A stretch of 51,071 bases of DNA from Candidatus Hebobacterum abditum (GCA_029821875.1 JALGXW010000041.1:1-51071); one strand, 5' to 3'; shown: positions 34,211-43,007, numbered from the stretch's first letter. The notes: generated by a model not told the origin, from the sequence alone. Numbers and translations are program-made.

Positions 34211-35320
34211 CTACGAACTCGGAGTCTCCGCGCCTGAGATCTCTCGCTCCCCCTCGGCCTTCACAATGATGGCGAGCATCAACTCCTCTATGCTCGCACC
34301 GTCCTCCTGAACATACTTGGCGATCGCCGGCCAGGCCACATCGTACAGATCGCCGACCATGTTGCCATCGAAGTAGAGTTTCGCGACCTCCGCGGCGGGC
34401 CTCTGATGCCTGTCCGCGAGCTTCCTCAGGTGGATCTCAAGTCCGACCACTAGTGCCTGCTCATACTTCCTCTGCCAGTGCTCGCCCCAGAACTCGTCCG
34501 CGAAGCTCCTGCCGGCCATGAACTCTTGAATGCGGGGAGATTCCGCCCATCTCTCCTGCAATAGGAGATGGAGCCCTTCGTGGACGAATCCGGCGTCTCC
34601 TCGACTGCTGAGCGTTCCGATGCAGGCACCGTCGCCCCACTTAAGGGCACTCTCGGCCGTGGCCTCCACCGCAAACACGACCATCGTGCCAGTCCAACTG
34701 CAGCCAGTAAGCTCCTCCATTGTGGCGAGGGTCTCATCCCATCGCATGTTGGCGTTCATCTGCTGGAACTCGACCAGAAGATCGTCGAACTTCTCGTCCC
34801 AGTAGGCTCGATAGAACTCTCGCCACATCCGCGTCAAGGCTGCGTCGAATGGCTCCGGGGATAGCTGCGACAGCAGGCCTTCGTCGGGATAGTGCTCGCA
34901 GAACTTCCCGGAGATGATGGCGTCCATGGTGGGAGAGTATATCCGCAGTTGCCCGCCGCCGAAGTGGCGTTCCTTGCCGGAGATGGCTGCGAAGATACCG
35001 GAGTCGATTGCCTCTCGTGCCTTCTCGTCGGTCTTGAGGTGGTACCGTTGGCCGTGAAGCCCAAGGAGGTCGTACATATTCAACGTGTGGATGACCAGGT
35101 TCACGAGTGGGTCGAGGCTGATCACGAGCATCCCACCCGGGAGGTCGACGACGGCCTGAGCGCGCTTTGCCGTCCGGTCCACGGTGAGGGTAACCTGGGA
35201 GGTCGTCTGCCCTCCCGCGCAGCCCGTGTCGCCGGGCTGCGCGAAGTCCCCTCGACTAACGCTGGTCAGGAGTAGAGAGCAGACCAAGACGCAAACTACA
35301 CCCCTGAGATAGTAGTCCAT
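34211..35320 (-). CDS. Secreted protein with an HExxH motif (putative metallopeptidase)
   Basis: From the ATG at 35320 the protein has 369 residues with AAGGGGG eight bases upstream; a longer form would start in a different reading of the preceding repeat. It has a Sec signal (GVVCVLVCSLLLTSVSRG), a middle region of helices and strands (VTLTVDRTAKRAQAVVDLPG; SPEPFDAALTRMWREFYRAY), and FVHEGLHLLLQERW, a canonical HExxH zinc motif at residues 247-251. A later Glu, in EQALVVGLEIHLRK (about residue 296), could be the third ligand, as in gluzincins. Without structural support this remains a guess. No protein family is recognised beyond the motif. Confidence 0.62.
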   Translation of the reverse strand: MDYYLRGVVCVLVCSLLLTSVSRGDFAQPGDTGCAGGQTTSQVTLTVDRTAKRAQAVVDLPGGMLVISLDPLVNLVIHTLNMYDLLGLHGQRYHLKTDEKAREAIDSGIFAAISGKERHFGGGQLRIYSPTMDAIISGKFCEHYPDEGLLSQLSPEPFDAALTRMWREFYRAYWDEKFDDLLVEFQQMNANMRWDETLATMEELTGCSWTGTMVVFAVEATAESALKWGDGACIGTLSSRGDAGFVHEGLHLLLQERWAESPRIQEFMAGRSFADEFWGEHWQRKYEQALVVGLEIHLRKLADRHQRPAAEVAKLYFDGNMVGDLYDVAWPAIAKYVQEDGASIEELMLAIIVKAEGEREISGAETPSS

Positions 35321-35370
35321 GTCAAGTTCCCCCTTCTTGCCCTGCTGGGTCCACGCTGCCGAAGGAAGTC

Positions 35371-35449
35371 GGGCAGGAGACACGTGGCCAGGTCGCCTCT
35401 GGCGACCGCCATCCCGGCCGGCCTGTGGCCGGCCTAGGGACTCCTGCCC
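35371..35449. repeat. Three-stem inverted-repeat element with GGGCAGGAG ends
   Basis: The outer stem GGGCAGGAG (35371-35379) pairs with CTCCTGCCC (35441-35449). Inside lie GGTCGCC/GGCGACC (35391-35397 with 35401-35407) and GGCCGGCC/GGCCGGCC (35416-35423 with 35427-35434). The three stems could form a cloverleaf. It lies 14 bases beyond the stop of the membrane-protein gene at 35464. Confidence 0.7.
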
Positions 35450-35463
35450 TACGGGACTCCTCC

Positions 35464-36408
35464 TCACGCCCACAGCAGGGAGTGCACCCCCCAGTAGATT
35501 ACCGCGGGGGCGAGCGCCAGGGCCGCGGGCAGCAGTCCCTTCGCCCAGAAGCGGTAGTACCGCTTCAGCTCCCGGTAGGTGTCGGGATTGCGGCCAGCCG
35601 AGTCCCAGGCGGCGACCCAGAAGAACGGCACTATCGCTTTGAGGAGAACTCCGACGGCCGCGATGGCGAACAGCCCGTTGATGAGCCAGTCCGGCGGCCA
35701 CCACCTCAGCATCGCCTCGACTTCATATGGCGTGGGGGGAGAGCGCAACAGAAGCCACAGGGGGCTCAGCAGATACAGCGTGGTGGCGAGGAAGGACAGC
35801 CACCAGATCAAGTGGGCTCCCGATAGCTCCACCCGCAGCCAGTGGCGGTGCTCCCACTCATCCCGCTCCACCACCGGAGGCGTGGGCCGGGCCGCGACTC
35901 GCGGCGGCGCCGCTTCCTCCCCCACCTCGCCGGACGCCTCCGCCACTTGCCCGGCCATCTTCTCCCATGCCTCCGACCCGAGTGTGAGATACATGAAGGC
36001 AGCGTCCGCGTCCTCGTCGCTTCCCGCGGCTCGCCGCAGACGTCGCTCCACCGACCGCACGACCAGCGCTCCCACCACCAGGAGCGCAATCCCTACGCCC
36101 ACGCCGACGCCGAGCAGTGTGAGCCCACCCCCGAGAGGCGGCTCCCAATCGATCACCGCCCACGGCGCCACGCGGGACAGCCACGACTTGCCAACGGAGT
36201 AAAGGAGGTTGAGCAGCGTCAACCCCACCGCGAGCAGGCCCAGCCCAATCATCCAAAACCCGGCCTGGCGGAACCGATTGATCCGCTGCAACTCCTGCTC
36301 TCCCACCCGCCGGCTGACCGCCTCGGCGGCCTCAATGACCGAACGCGCTGCCTTCCGGTCTTCCTGCTCCTCTCGCGCCTTCTCCCACTCGTCCTTCCCA
36401 ACGCCCAT
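35464..36408 (-). CDS. Polytopic membrane protein
   Basis: The 314-residue protein has a charged N-terminal helix (EREEQEDRKAARSVIEAAE type), then about six membrane helices: FWMIGLGLLAVGLTLLNLLY, GLTLLGVGVGVGIALLVVG, the region after VELSGAHLIWWLSFLATTLY, and ALAPAVIYWGVHSLLW at the end. A soluble middle segment (about 125-185) contains PPRVAARPTPPVVERDEW. No known transporter or channel motif is visible. It is a membrane protein of unknown function; the arrangement of two helix pairs around a soluble insert may suggest a channel or a sensor. Confidence 0.7.
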   Translation of the reverse strand: MGVGKDEWEKAREEQEDRKAARSVIEAAEAVSRRVGEQELQRINRFRQAGFWMIGLGLLAVGLTLLNLLYSVGKSWLSRVAPWAVIDWEPPLGGGLTLLGVGVGVGIALLVVGALVVRSVERRLRRAAGSDEDADAAFMYLTLGSEAWEKMAGQVAEASGEVGEEAAPPRVAARPTPPVVERDEWEHRHWLRVELSGAHLIWWLSFLATTLYLLSPLWLLLRSPPTPYEVEAMLRWWPPDWLINGLFAIAAVGVLLKAIVPFFWVAAWDSAGRNPDTYRELKRYYRFWAKGLLPAALALAPAVIYWGVHSLLWA

Positions 36409-36510
36409 CCGGCTCCCCCTTACTGCCTAGCCTGGCAGCGTCTCCATCCTCCCATGCCTGCCAGCCGCCCGTCAAGCGCAGGGATTGTGTAAGAGAGACG
36501 ACCAACGGCG

Positions 36511-36537
36511 GGATGCTTCGCTTCGCTCAGCATGACA
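36511..36537. repeat. GGATGCTTCGCTTCGCTCAGCATGACA-type repeat
   Basis: A copy of the short imperfect repeat whose core CTTCGCTTCGCTCAG also occurs at 48307-48321 and, in modified form, in the MITE-like element at 26150. It lies between two genes on the minus strand. Confidence 0.55.
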
Positions 36538-36650
36538 GCTGGGCAGGAGGCAAGGCGCCGGAGGCGGCAGGGGCTGCCCAAGCAACGAAAGGCCGGCGGG
36601 CATTCGCCTGTGGCGCATACCCGCCCCACAGAACGGCCGTCTTTCGTGGA

Positions 36651-36670
36651 GCAGGAGCTTCGTCTCCTGC
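36651..36670. terminator. GGGCAGGAG-family hairpin, copy 3
   Basis: GCAGGAG (36651-36657) pairs with CTCCTGC (36664-36670); the loop is CTTCGT. It lies 14 bases beyond the stop of the dehydrogenase gene (36685, minus strand). Confidence 0.6.
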
Positions 36671-36684
36671 CCTACGAGACTTAG

Positions 36685-37689
36685 CTACCCTCGGAGCCGG
36701 ATGAACTCTGGTTGGGCGACCTGCATCTCCTGTGGTGAGAGGCCGTGGACGATTGCCTCCGTGTCTCGCACGGCCTGCCGGCCGATGGTGAGGAAAGCCT
36801 CTGGGTGCGCGCCCGCGCGGTGTGACGAAAGGATGGCCCGCGGTGCACGGTAGATGGGGTGGTCGAGCGGCAAAGGCTCTTCCGGAAAGACGTCGATGGC
36901 CGCGCGGAAGCGCTCCGCGAGCACCAGCTCCGTCAGCGCGTCGAAGTCCACCACGTGAGCCCGGCTCAGCAGTACGAACACCGCGTCCGGCCGGATGAGC
37001 TCCAACTTCTCCCGGGTGAGAAAGCCCTGGTTGCTCTCCGTTGGGACGGCCAGCGCGAAGATCACCCGCGAGGTGGAGAGCAGCGCGTCGAGGTCGGTGG
37101 GCGTCACGCCCTGTGTCTCCAGGTAGCTGTCGGTGAGCCACGGATCGTAGACGGAGATCGGGCAGCGGAAGGGGGCAAGCAGCGGCTTGAGGGCCCGCGC
37201 CAGGCCGCCGAAGCCGATGAAGCCGACCGGCTTGTCGAAGAGGAGAAAGGGATCGCCCAGCTCGGTGTGACTCCAGTTCCCCTCCCCAGCGCGCAGGTCG
37301 CGATCGGTCTCGACCAGTTGGCGTGCGGAGGCGAGCGCCATCGTCAGACCCATCTCCGCCACCGCCGGACCGAAGGCCCACGCGCAGCTCAGCACGCGGA
37401 TACCTCGGGCGAAGCAGGTCTCGTAGTCGATGGAGTCCGGTGAGGGGAAGCCGCCGCCCAGATCCAGGAACGCCCTCAGCTTTGGGAAGTCGGCCACCTC
37501 GCCATGCCGCCAATAGCCGGCGATGATCGCAACCACGTCCTCGCGGTGCTTCGCGATCTCCTCCGGGGGCATCGGCTCGTCACGCTCCCAAATGACCTCC
37601 GCGAAGGAGTGGAGATGCTCCAGGTCCTCCTTCGAGAAGAGCATGTCGAGAATACGAAAGTGCGGATCGAGAATCACCTTTGGCTTCAT
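36685..37689 (-). CDS. D-isomer-specific 2-hydroxyacid dehydrogenase
   Basis: The 334-residue protein has the family layout: a substrate domain, then a Rossmann fold with PVGFIGFGGLARALKPLLA, a variant of GxGxxG. The catalytic Arg is in FVLLSRAHVVDFDAL and the His in AILSSHRAGAHPEA; FPEEPLPLDHPIYR is the standard preceding motif. This class reduces 2-keto acids to 2-hydroxy acids with NAD(P)H. The start has GAGGAGG eight bases upstream. A 100-base interval with a repeat separates it from the caspase-like operon. It could serve sugar-acid metabolism together with the neighbouring hydrolases. Confidence 0.88.
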   Translation of the reverse strand: MKPKVILDPHFRILDMLFSKEDLEHLHSFAEVIWERDEPMPPEEIAKHREDVVAIIAGYWRHGEVADFPKLRAFLDLGGGFPSPDSIDYETCFARGIRVLSCAWAFGPAVAEMGLTMALASARQLVETDRDLRAGEGNWSHTELGDPFLLFDKPVGFIGFGGLARALKPLLAPFRCPISVYDPWLTDSYLETQGVTPTDLDALLSTSRVIFALAVPTESNQGFLTREKLELIRPDAVFVLLSRAHVVDFDALTELVLAERFRAAIDVFPEEPLPLDHPIYRAPRAILSSHRAGAHPEAFLTIGRQAVRDTEAIVHGLSPQEMQVAQPEFIRLRG

Positions 37690-37811
37690 ATGATACGCCT
37701 CCTCATAGTCTCAAAGAACAGCGTTTGGCACTGCTTTCAGCGGGCCGCCACCCGGCTGTGCCTAGGGTCTTCTGCCGTGCCGACCGCGGCGGAGCTGCCG
37801 GGCACAGCGGC

Positions 37812-38405
37812 TCACTCGATTCGGTGACACCCCTCCCTGTCATAGAGCACATACTGGCGACTGCTCTCATCATAGCAGGCCGCGTGCTCCCAGGCCTCGC
37901 GCTCTGAACAGCCCGTTCCGAAGAGCTTGTAGAAGAAATGGGCGAAGAACAGCGGCTCCGCCGTGCTCTCGGGGGTTGGTTCCACGGTGCCGATATAGGC
38001 CTTGAGCTGGCCGGACATGAACGCCTCCGCCATTCGGCGCTCGCCAGCGCCACAGCCCGTGTTGATGACAACGCAGTCCGGCAGGTCGATGTGCTTGGCG
38101 ATACACTCGGGGGGCATGCTGCCGGCGACGAGCATCGAGGTGTCTATCTCCGGCGCATACTCACCAAACACCAGTCCGTTGTCGTCGCCATGACAGCAAA
38201 CGATGAGGTAAGGGGCAGCCGCGTGCCCCTGGCCGAGCACCTGGAGAAGGTCGCCGGGGGTGCCAACGAGGTGAAGGGTGACGGCCGCCCCGAGCTGCTC
38301 CAACAGGCTGCGTATGAAGTGCGCGTCATGCCCCACTCCGCCGCAGTCGGCAATGGCGACCGCGGGCCGCGGACGATAAAACCGTGCGTCTACTGCCTGC
38401 GACAT
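37812..38405 (-). CDS. Caspase-fold-like protein with a His-Gly and a Cys motif
   Basis: The 197-residue protein matches the layout of clan-CD peptidases (caspase, CHAT): a strand followed by the His motif LIVCCHGDDNG (His72), and a strand followed by the Cys motif CVVINTGCGAG (Cys118), in the correct order and spacing (about 45 residues). The start has GGAGG five bases upstream. The remainder (AYIGTVEPTPESTAEPLF and CSEREAWEHAAC) fits helices around the core. It ends 27 bases before the GNAT gene in the opposite sense of translation: both are on the minus strand and the GNAT gene is upstream. I judge it a likely protease-like protein, without proof of activity or substrate. Confidence 0.65.
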   Translation of the reverse strand: MSQAVDARFYRPRPAVAIADCGGVGHDAHFIRSLLEQLGAAVTLHLVGTPGDLLQVLGQGHAAAPYLIVCCHGDDNGLVFGEYAPEIDTSMLVAGSMPPECIAKHIDLPDCVVINTGCGAGERRMAEAFMSGQLKAYIGTVEPTPESTAEPLFFAHFFYKLFGTGCSEREAWEHAACYDESSRQYVLYDREGCHRIE

Positions 38406-38432
38406 GGGTCCTCCCTCCTCGGCCCCCTCCTC

Positions 38433-39143
38433 TTACAGGTCGAGCACCAGTTCATGGAGCACGGCCGCCTCGTCGTCTGAGATGTCGGCAAAGGCGCGCC
38501 ACTGTTGCTTGACCTTCTCGCCGTGGTGACCAAGCCGCTGCGAGATAACGCCTTCTCGCAGGTCGGGGTTGATCTCTCCGCCTACGACGGCGAAGCCGCG
38601 CTGCTGCAGCGCGCTGAGGCTGGCCTGCCCCGTCCAGTTAAGCAGCGGCGGGATATGGCGAACGGCGGTCGAACTCAGCGCCTCCCATCCTGTTGCGCGC
38701 GCCCACTCGATCACCGTCTCGAGCATGTGCTTCGCGATCCCCTGGCCGCGGTATCCATCGGCCACCTGATAGCAGTCTAGCCGAAGCAGCTGCCTCTCGA
38801 GCGCATCGCGGGCGGGCAGTGTCGCCAGGTCGAGGGCGGCGATGATACGGACCTGCTCGCCCTGTTGCAGGCAGATCCCGGACAGCATCCGTTCCACCTG
38901 GGCCGGGGCGAAGCGGAGCTTCCCGACGACCACATCATCGTGGATCGCCAACACCGCGCAAGATCCGTAGCGCTCGCACAGCGCCTGCAGGAAGCGAGCG
39001 AGTGTGCCCGCCTCTATCCCCTCCTGCTTCTCAATGTCTGTCGCCGTCTTCGTCGCGTCTCGCAGCGACGTCAGCGGGGTCGGTCCGCCGTGCAGGCAGG
39101 CCGGCAGCAGACAGGTCTCGTCCATCATCCGGTAGGCAATCAT
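38433..39143 (-). CDS. GNAT-family acetyltransferase
   Basis: The ATG at 39143 is preceded by GGGAGG four bases upstream and gives 236 residues. The GNAT core is visible as VQVERMLSGICLQQGEQVRI-type strands and the acetyl-CoA loop YQVADGYRGQGIAKHMLETV (R/Q-x-x-G-x-G/A pattern in YRGQGIAK). It transfers an acetyl group to an unknown amine. It lies 27 bases upstream of the caspase-like gene, forming a likely two-gene transcript. A longer frame start at 39197 overlaps the hairpin at 39187, so I reject it. The C-terminal end, DDEAAVLHELVLDL, is unusual but short. Confidence 0.82.
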   Translation of the reverse strand: MIAYRMMDETCLLPACLHGGPTPLTSLRDATKTATDIEKQEGIEAGTLARFLQALCERYGSCAVLAIHDDVVVGKLRFAPAQVERMLSGICLQQGEQVRIIAALDLATLPARDALERQLLRLDCYQVADGYRGQGIAKHMLETVIEWARATGWEALSSTAVRHIPPLLNWTGQASLSALQQRGFAVVGGEINPDLREGVISQRLGHHGEKVKQQWRAFADISDDEAAVLHELVLDL

Positions 39144-39186
39144 CGCGCCTCCCATCGGCCGTCGCCGCTGTCGTATTGGCTCCGTA

Positions 39187-39210
39187 GGGCAGGACATTCG
39201 TGTCCTGCCC
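39187..39210. terminator. GGGCAGGAC hairpin with a TTCG loop, copy 4
   Basis: GGGCAGGACA (39187-39196) pairs perfectly with TGTCCTGCCC (39201-39210) around TTCG. It lies 8 bases beyond the stop codon of the gene at 39219 and before the start of the GNAT gene. Confidence 0.65.
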
Positions 39211-39218
39211 TGCGGGAA

Positions 39219-40145
39219 CTACACCAAGTGTGCGACTTCTACCTTGACCCCCTTGACGTTGTTCGCCTTCAGCAGTTGGTGGAACCGCTGTGAGATGAGG
39301 ATGACGGGTGTCGGCACCAATAGCCCTATGCGCCGCCCGACTAGATCCGCCGTTGCGGCTGCATCGCTCCCGTCCCATTCGCTGCGGTAGATGTAGACTT
39401 CGGACAGCAGGTTCAGTCCGCTCACATGTCCCATCGGGCAACGGTACTCCCCTTCCTCATCGGGATTGAAGGGACCGATGCCGAACACGGTAGGAGACAT
39501 CATCCTGCCCGCGCTCCCAACGACGGCGAACTGGTGCCAGAGAGGTGTGATATCGGCATCGCTGCCACACCCGCGCACCGGCAGGAGCTTCACCCCAGTA
39601 ATGCGCGCCTGTCGCATCAAGTCGGCCGTCGTTCGCGACACGATGATCTCATCGGCGATCGTCCGGGCGATGCCTGTGCGCTTAGCCTGAGGTATGCTGG
39701 GATACTCCTGGAAAACCCGGCGTAGACGAACGTGCAGGTCCGACTTCTGAAGGCGCCCAACTCCACACCGCGGGCAGGATGTGGACTCGTCATAGACAGT
39801 TCCGCACTCCTCACCAGCCGGTTGGAAGTCCCTGGGGATCAGTAGGCGCAACAGCTCTGCGCTGGCCAGCTCTCTCTGAGTGTAGCGTCGCACGTACCAG
39901 GCGTGGTAGACAGGCTCATGGCCCGTAGCTCGTAGAGCATATGTGGCCTCCCGTACCTGGTCCCAGACGGGACTGTCCTTGGCGTAGTAGAGACGACGTG
40001 GTTCGTCCTCCTCTCGGTACGCGTCGCCTTCCAGCGCCCGGTGCATCTCGCGGTCAGCTTCACTATAGAGAGAGACCCCCACGCCGGCAGGCAGCTGACG
40101 CATGAAGAGCGGATCCATCACTCGCATGTCTATCCACTCACGCAT
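39219..40145 (-). CDS. Double-CXXCG-like protein (possible immunity family)
   Basis: The 308-residue protein has no signal peptide. A zinc knuckle, CPRCGVGRLQKSDLHVRL, and a second partial one, YRCPMGHVSGLN (His replacing the last Cys), enclose TRTTADLMRQARITGVKLLP and the C-terminal VILISQRFHQLLKANNVKGV. The order resembles the double-CXXCG (Gmx_para_CXXCG) family, whose members include immunity-type proteins of predatory bacteria (family knowledge; the similarity is my inference). The start has AAAGGAA five bases upstream. It is upstream of the GNAT/caspase-like pair on the same strand, so co-transcription is possible. Confidence 0.6.
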   Translation of the reverse strand: MREWIDMRVMDPLFMRQLPAGVGVSLYSEADREMHRALEGDAYREEDEPRRLYYAKDSPVWDQVREATYALRATGHEPVYHAWYVRRYTQRELASAELLRLLIPRDFQPAGEECGTVYDESTSCPRCGVGRLQKSDLHVRLRRVFQEYPSIPQAKRTGIARTIADEIIVSRTTADLMRQARITGVKLLPVRGCGSDADITPLWHQFAVVGSAGRMMSPTVFGIGPFNPDEEGEYRCPMGHVSGLNLLSEVYIYRSEWDGSDAAATADLVGRRIGLLVPTPVILISQRFHQLLKANNVKGVKVEVAHLV

Positions 40146-40253
40146 GCTGCTTCCTTTGGCGGTCCTTACTTCAATCAGCAGTCTCCCGCTGCTTCAGCAG
40201 CAAGCCGCCTGAGGCGGCCAGGGCTGCCGAAGTGACGAACACATCGTGCGCGG

Positions 40254-41039
40254 CTATGCGTAACGTTGGCGCGCCCGCCACCAGGCCCAGATGCTGCGCG
40301 CTGGCTCCGCGCAGATCTCAGGGGTGAACACGTGCTTCTCGCCGAAGAAGTCCACCCCGCCGTACCACCTATCGTACATATCCGAGATGTAGGCCGCCAG
40401 CTCCACCTTGGACTGGACCTCTCGCGAACTGAGAGCGTAGAGAATGGCTTCGGCTGCCATCCATACATCAGCTTCCTGACGGGCCCCGTAATACTCATAG
40501 GGATTCCACGCAAAGAGGAACTCCATCACAGCGCGCCGCGCGGGCTCGCTTTCTTCACGGCGTCGCGCATCCCGCAGGCGGGGCCCGATCTGGGGGATTG
40601 CGTTCACGAGCCTGGCATGCTCCTCGGAAGAGAGGCAGAGATAGGAATCGTGCTCGTGGGCAATCGTCACCAGCCACTCGCTGCCATCATCCCGGAGAAG
40701 ACAGAGATCCTCCGGCAATTCCGGCTGCAGCCAGGCGTAGAGCCTGTCGGTGGCCTGCTTCAGCAACTCCGCGCACTCAGGCCCGTAGTCGTGTCGATAC
40801 ACGGAAACAGGGTCCGCTCCGGGGCCCAGCTCAGTGCCGGGCCATACCTTGGATTCCTCCTTGCTCGTCAGAAAGGGCTTGAGGCGATTGAGCAGCGCCA
40901 GGCCACGCTGACGCAACGGCGGCGACTTGCGAACGACAAGCAGCGCTGTCCGGCACTCGCCGACAGCGAAGCCCAATAGCTCCCGGTAGAGGTCGCCGAC
41001 AGGCTCCGCAAGTATATCGAGAGTCGCCCTCTTCTCCAT
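40254..41039 (-). CDS. Protein with a C-terminal domain shared with two small proteins
   Basis: The 261-residue protein starts at ATG 41039. Its C-terminal part (about 175-261) aligns with the 108-residue proteins at 44884 and 50424: EFLFAWNPYEYYGARQEADV, AYISDMYDRWYGGVDFF and FTPEICAEPARSIWAWW match HAWDPGGL..., RRIAALFGG and LTPENCADVAQSIWDWWQ. The N-terminal part (LDILAEPVGDLYRELLGFA; LQPELPEDLCLLRDDG) has no recognisable family. The shared domain is a helical module (HAWDP signature) common in small bacterial hypothetical and immunity-type proteins. It lies next to the double-CXXCG-like gene; both could belong to one locus. Confidence 0.6.
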   Translation of the reverse strand: MEKRATLDILAEPVGDLYRELLGFAVGECRTALLVVRKSPPLRQRGLALLNRLKPFLTSKEESKVWPGTELGPGADPVSVYRHDYGPECAELLKQATDRLYAWLQPELPEDLCLLRDDGSEWLVTIAHEHDSYLCLSSEEHARLVNAIPQIGPRLRDARRREESEPARRAVMEFLFAWNPYEYYGARQEADVWMAAEAILYALSSREVQSKVELAAYISDMYDRWYGGVDFFGEKHVFTPEICAEPARSIWAWWRARQRYA

Positions 41040-41433
41040 GGGTTGCCTTATGCAAATGCTCGTCGCTTCGGTAGGGTGTTGCCGGACCCCCTCCCCCGAT
41101 CCTCCCACACCAACCGAGCGGGGTCAAGCTTCCTATTCACGTGTTCGGAAAGGTGAATGCGCTTCGAGAGGGGGAGGGACACCCTCCCTCCTCGACTCTT
41201 CCCCCTCCCCACGTCCCAAGACGTCCGCGGCGCGTCATCGAAAGGGGCGTTGGCTTTCCAGGCGAGCCAGAAGCGCCAATGGTTCCCGCCCTGCGGGAAC
41301 GGCCAACGGCAGGGCGCGGCTTCTCCCACGGCGAAAAGGAGCTTGACTGGTTCTGTGTCTTCGCGCCGAGGGGTTCCGACATCGGCCGCGGCCGCGTCGC
41401 GGCCCCCGCTATTCGCCGGAAAGGAGGCACAGC
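41040..41433. other. Intergenic region with hairpins
   Basis: No supported gene. Inverted repeats include GGGAGGGacaCCCTCCC near 41174-41192 and GTTCCCGCcctGCGGGAAC (41282-41300). The last bases contain the ribosome-binding site of the 41434 gene (AAAGGAGG). Confidence 0.5.
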
Positions 41434-42174
41434 ATGCTCTGCAGGAACTGTGGCCGGGAGATCCCCGAGGGAGCGCGCCAGTGCGCGCACTGCCAGGCGT
41501 CTCCGGGCCCACCGGGCCCGCCGGGTCCGACCTCTCCCCGACCTCGGACCAGCACCATGGCGGTGGTGTCGCTGGTGCTCGGGATTCTGAACTTCATCGC
41601 CCTCGGGATACCGGCCCTGCTCGGGCTCGTGCTCGGCATTGTGTCGCTGGTGAAGATCAACCGCAGCCAAGGCCGCCTGCGGGGGCAGGGCCTCGCCATC
41701 GCGGGGATCTGCATCTCGGGTTTCTGGGTGCTCATGCTGCCGCTGGTGGCCGCGATGGTCTTTCCGGTGTTCGCCCGGGCGAGGGCGTCGGCGAGGAAGG
41801 CCATCTGCCTGTCCAATGTGAAGAACATATCCTTGGCCATCCAGATGTACGCGGCCGACCACGATGACCACTTCCCGATGGCCGACCGGTGGTGTGAGTC
41901 GCTGTCGGAATACGTGCTGGACAAGGACGTCTATCGCTGTCCTTCGGCGCGGGACCTCGTGTGCGGCTATGCCTATAACGCCGCCCTGAGTGGAGCCACG
42001 CTGGCAGAGATCGCCGACCCCATGAATCAGGTCAGCCTCTTCGAGAGCGACGCCGGCTGGAATGCGGCCGGCGAGTGGGAGCTGCTGACCCCGACCCCCA
42101 GGCACCTGGGCGGGGATACGTGGGGCTATGTGGACGGCGGCGCCTACTGGGAGCCGCGCGACCCCTCGTACTGA
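41434..42174 (+). CDS. Zinc-ribbon, DUF1559-type prepilin-like membrane protein
   Basis: The 246-residue protein begins with a zinc ribbon (MLCRNCGREIPEGARQCAHC) and a short collagen-like PGPPGPPGP segment. It then has two helices of the DUF4190 type (SLVLGILNFIALGIPALLG; VLMLPLVAAMVFPVFARAR) and the DUF1559/SBP_bac_10 signature FPVFARARASARKAICLSN followed by IQMYAADHDDHFPMADRW. Such proteins are typical of Planctomycetes and Armatimonadota (family knowledge). The end has HLGGDTWGYVDGGAYWEP, matching the common GDNNYGFVDGHA-type motif. AAAGGAGG lies six bases upstream. The function is unknown; the family is surface-directed and often very numerous. Confidence 0.85.
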   Translation: MLCRNCGREIPEGARQCAHCQASPGPPGPPGPTSPRPRTSTMAVVSLVLGILNFIALGIPALLGLVLGIVSLVKINRSQGRLRGQGLAIAGICISGFWVLMLPLVAAMVFPVFARARASARKAICLSNVKNISLAIQMYAADHDDHFPMADRWCESLSEYVLDKDVYRCPSARDLVCGYAYNAALSGATLAEIADPMNQVSLFESDAGWNAAGEWELLTPTPRHLGGDTWGYVDGGAYWEPRDPSY

Positions 42175-42433
42175 CGCGCCACCTCGACCACCTGCAGAAG
42201 CGGTTGGAGGAGGCGGCGTAGGGCATCGTCGCGGCAGGCAGCGAAGCCCGGAACGCCTGCGCCCATGTCTCCGCTATGTGACACCACTCAGCAGGTATAG
42301 GGGGCTCTCTTGTCGTATTCTCTTATGTGGAGACGGTGCACAACCTGTGGCGACGGGAAGGAGGTCTCACCAGACTCGATTGTATGAAGCCGTGATGATC
42401 TCGGCGACATGACTCTCTGCAGAGGAGGAACAT

Positions 42434-42937
42434 ATGTTGCGTTGGTCTACCGTCGCCGTTGGTGCCGTCGTCATTCTCGCCGCCGCAGCCGTGACGGTGC
42501 CGCTCTCCGCCGATCCGTCCTTCACACAGGGCGAGATCACCACCAGGCCGCTGATTGCCGGCCAGACGATGGTCGCCGGCGACGTCGTGGTGGGCATCTC
42601 CGGCTCGGACTTGTGTGTGTTCTATGACGCCGACCCCGGCTGGTATCTCCAGGAAACTCACCTCTATGTGGACACCGTCGCGCCGACCAAGTCCGCGCCC
42701 GGGAAGTTCCCCTACAAGCATGAGTACCTCGGTGGCGTCGGCACGGATGAGTTCTGCATCCCGCTGTCCGAGATCGGGGCGGGCTGCGGGGACACCGTTT
42801 ACATCGCCGCCCACGCGGTGGTAACACACGTCGTCGACTCCACGTGTGCGGAGGAGACGGCCTGGGCCTGTGGTGATGAGATCCGCCCCGGGAAGAACTG
42901 GGCGATGTACTTCTCCGTCACCATCCTGTGTGATTAG
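42434..42937 (+). CDS. Secreted protein of unknown function
   Basis: The 167-residue protein has a signal peptide (VAVGAVVILAAAAVTVPLSA) and a mature beta-rich domain: ITTRPLIAGQTMVAGDVVVG, CVFYDADPGWYLQETHLYVD, FPYKHEYLGGVGTDEFCIPL and EIGAGCGDTVYIAAHAVV. Six Cys residues suggest disulfides. The sequence ETHLYVD...APGKFPYKHEYL occurs in other secreted proteins of unknown function. GAGGAGGAA lies just before the ATG. The gene is followed by a strong terminator, so it is probably monocistronic. Confidence 0.72.
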   Translation: MLRWSTVAVGAVVILAAAAVTVPLSADPSFTQGEITTRPLIAGQTMVAGDVVVGISGSDLCVFYDADPGWYLQETHLYVDTVAPTKSAPGKFPYKHEYLGGVGTDEFCIPLSEIGAGCGDTVYIAAHAVVTHVVDSTCAEETAWACGDEIRPGKNWAMYFSVTILCD

Positions 42938-43007
42938 CTAGCGAATAGGCGCACGCCGCACGCCCGCGGCGGGCCATCACACCCGCCGCTACGGCGAACA
43001 CACATTG

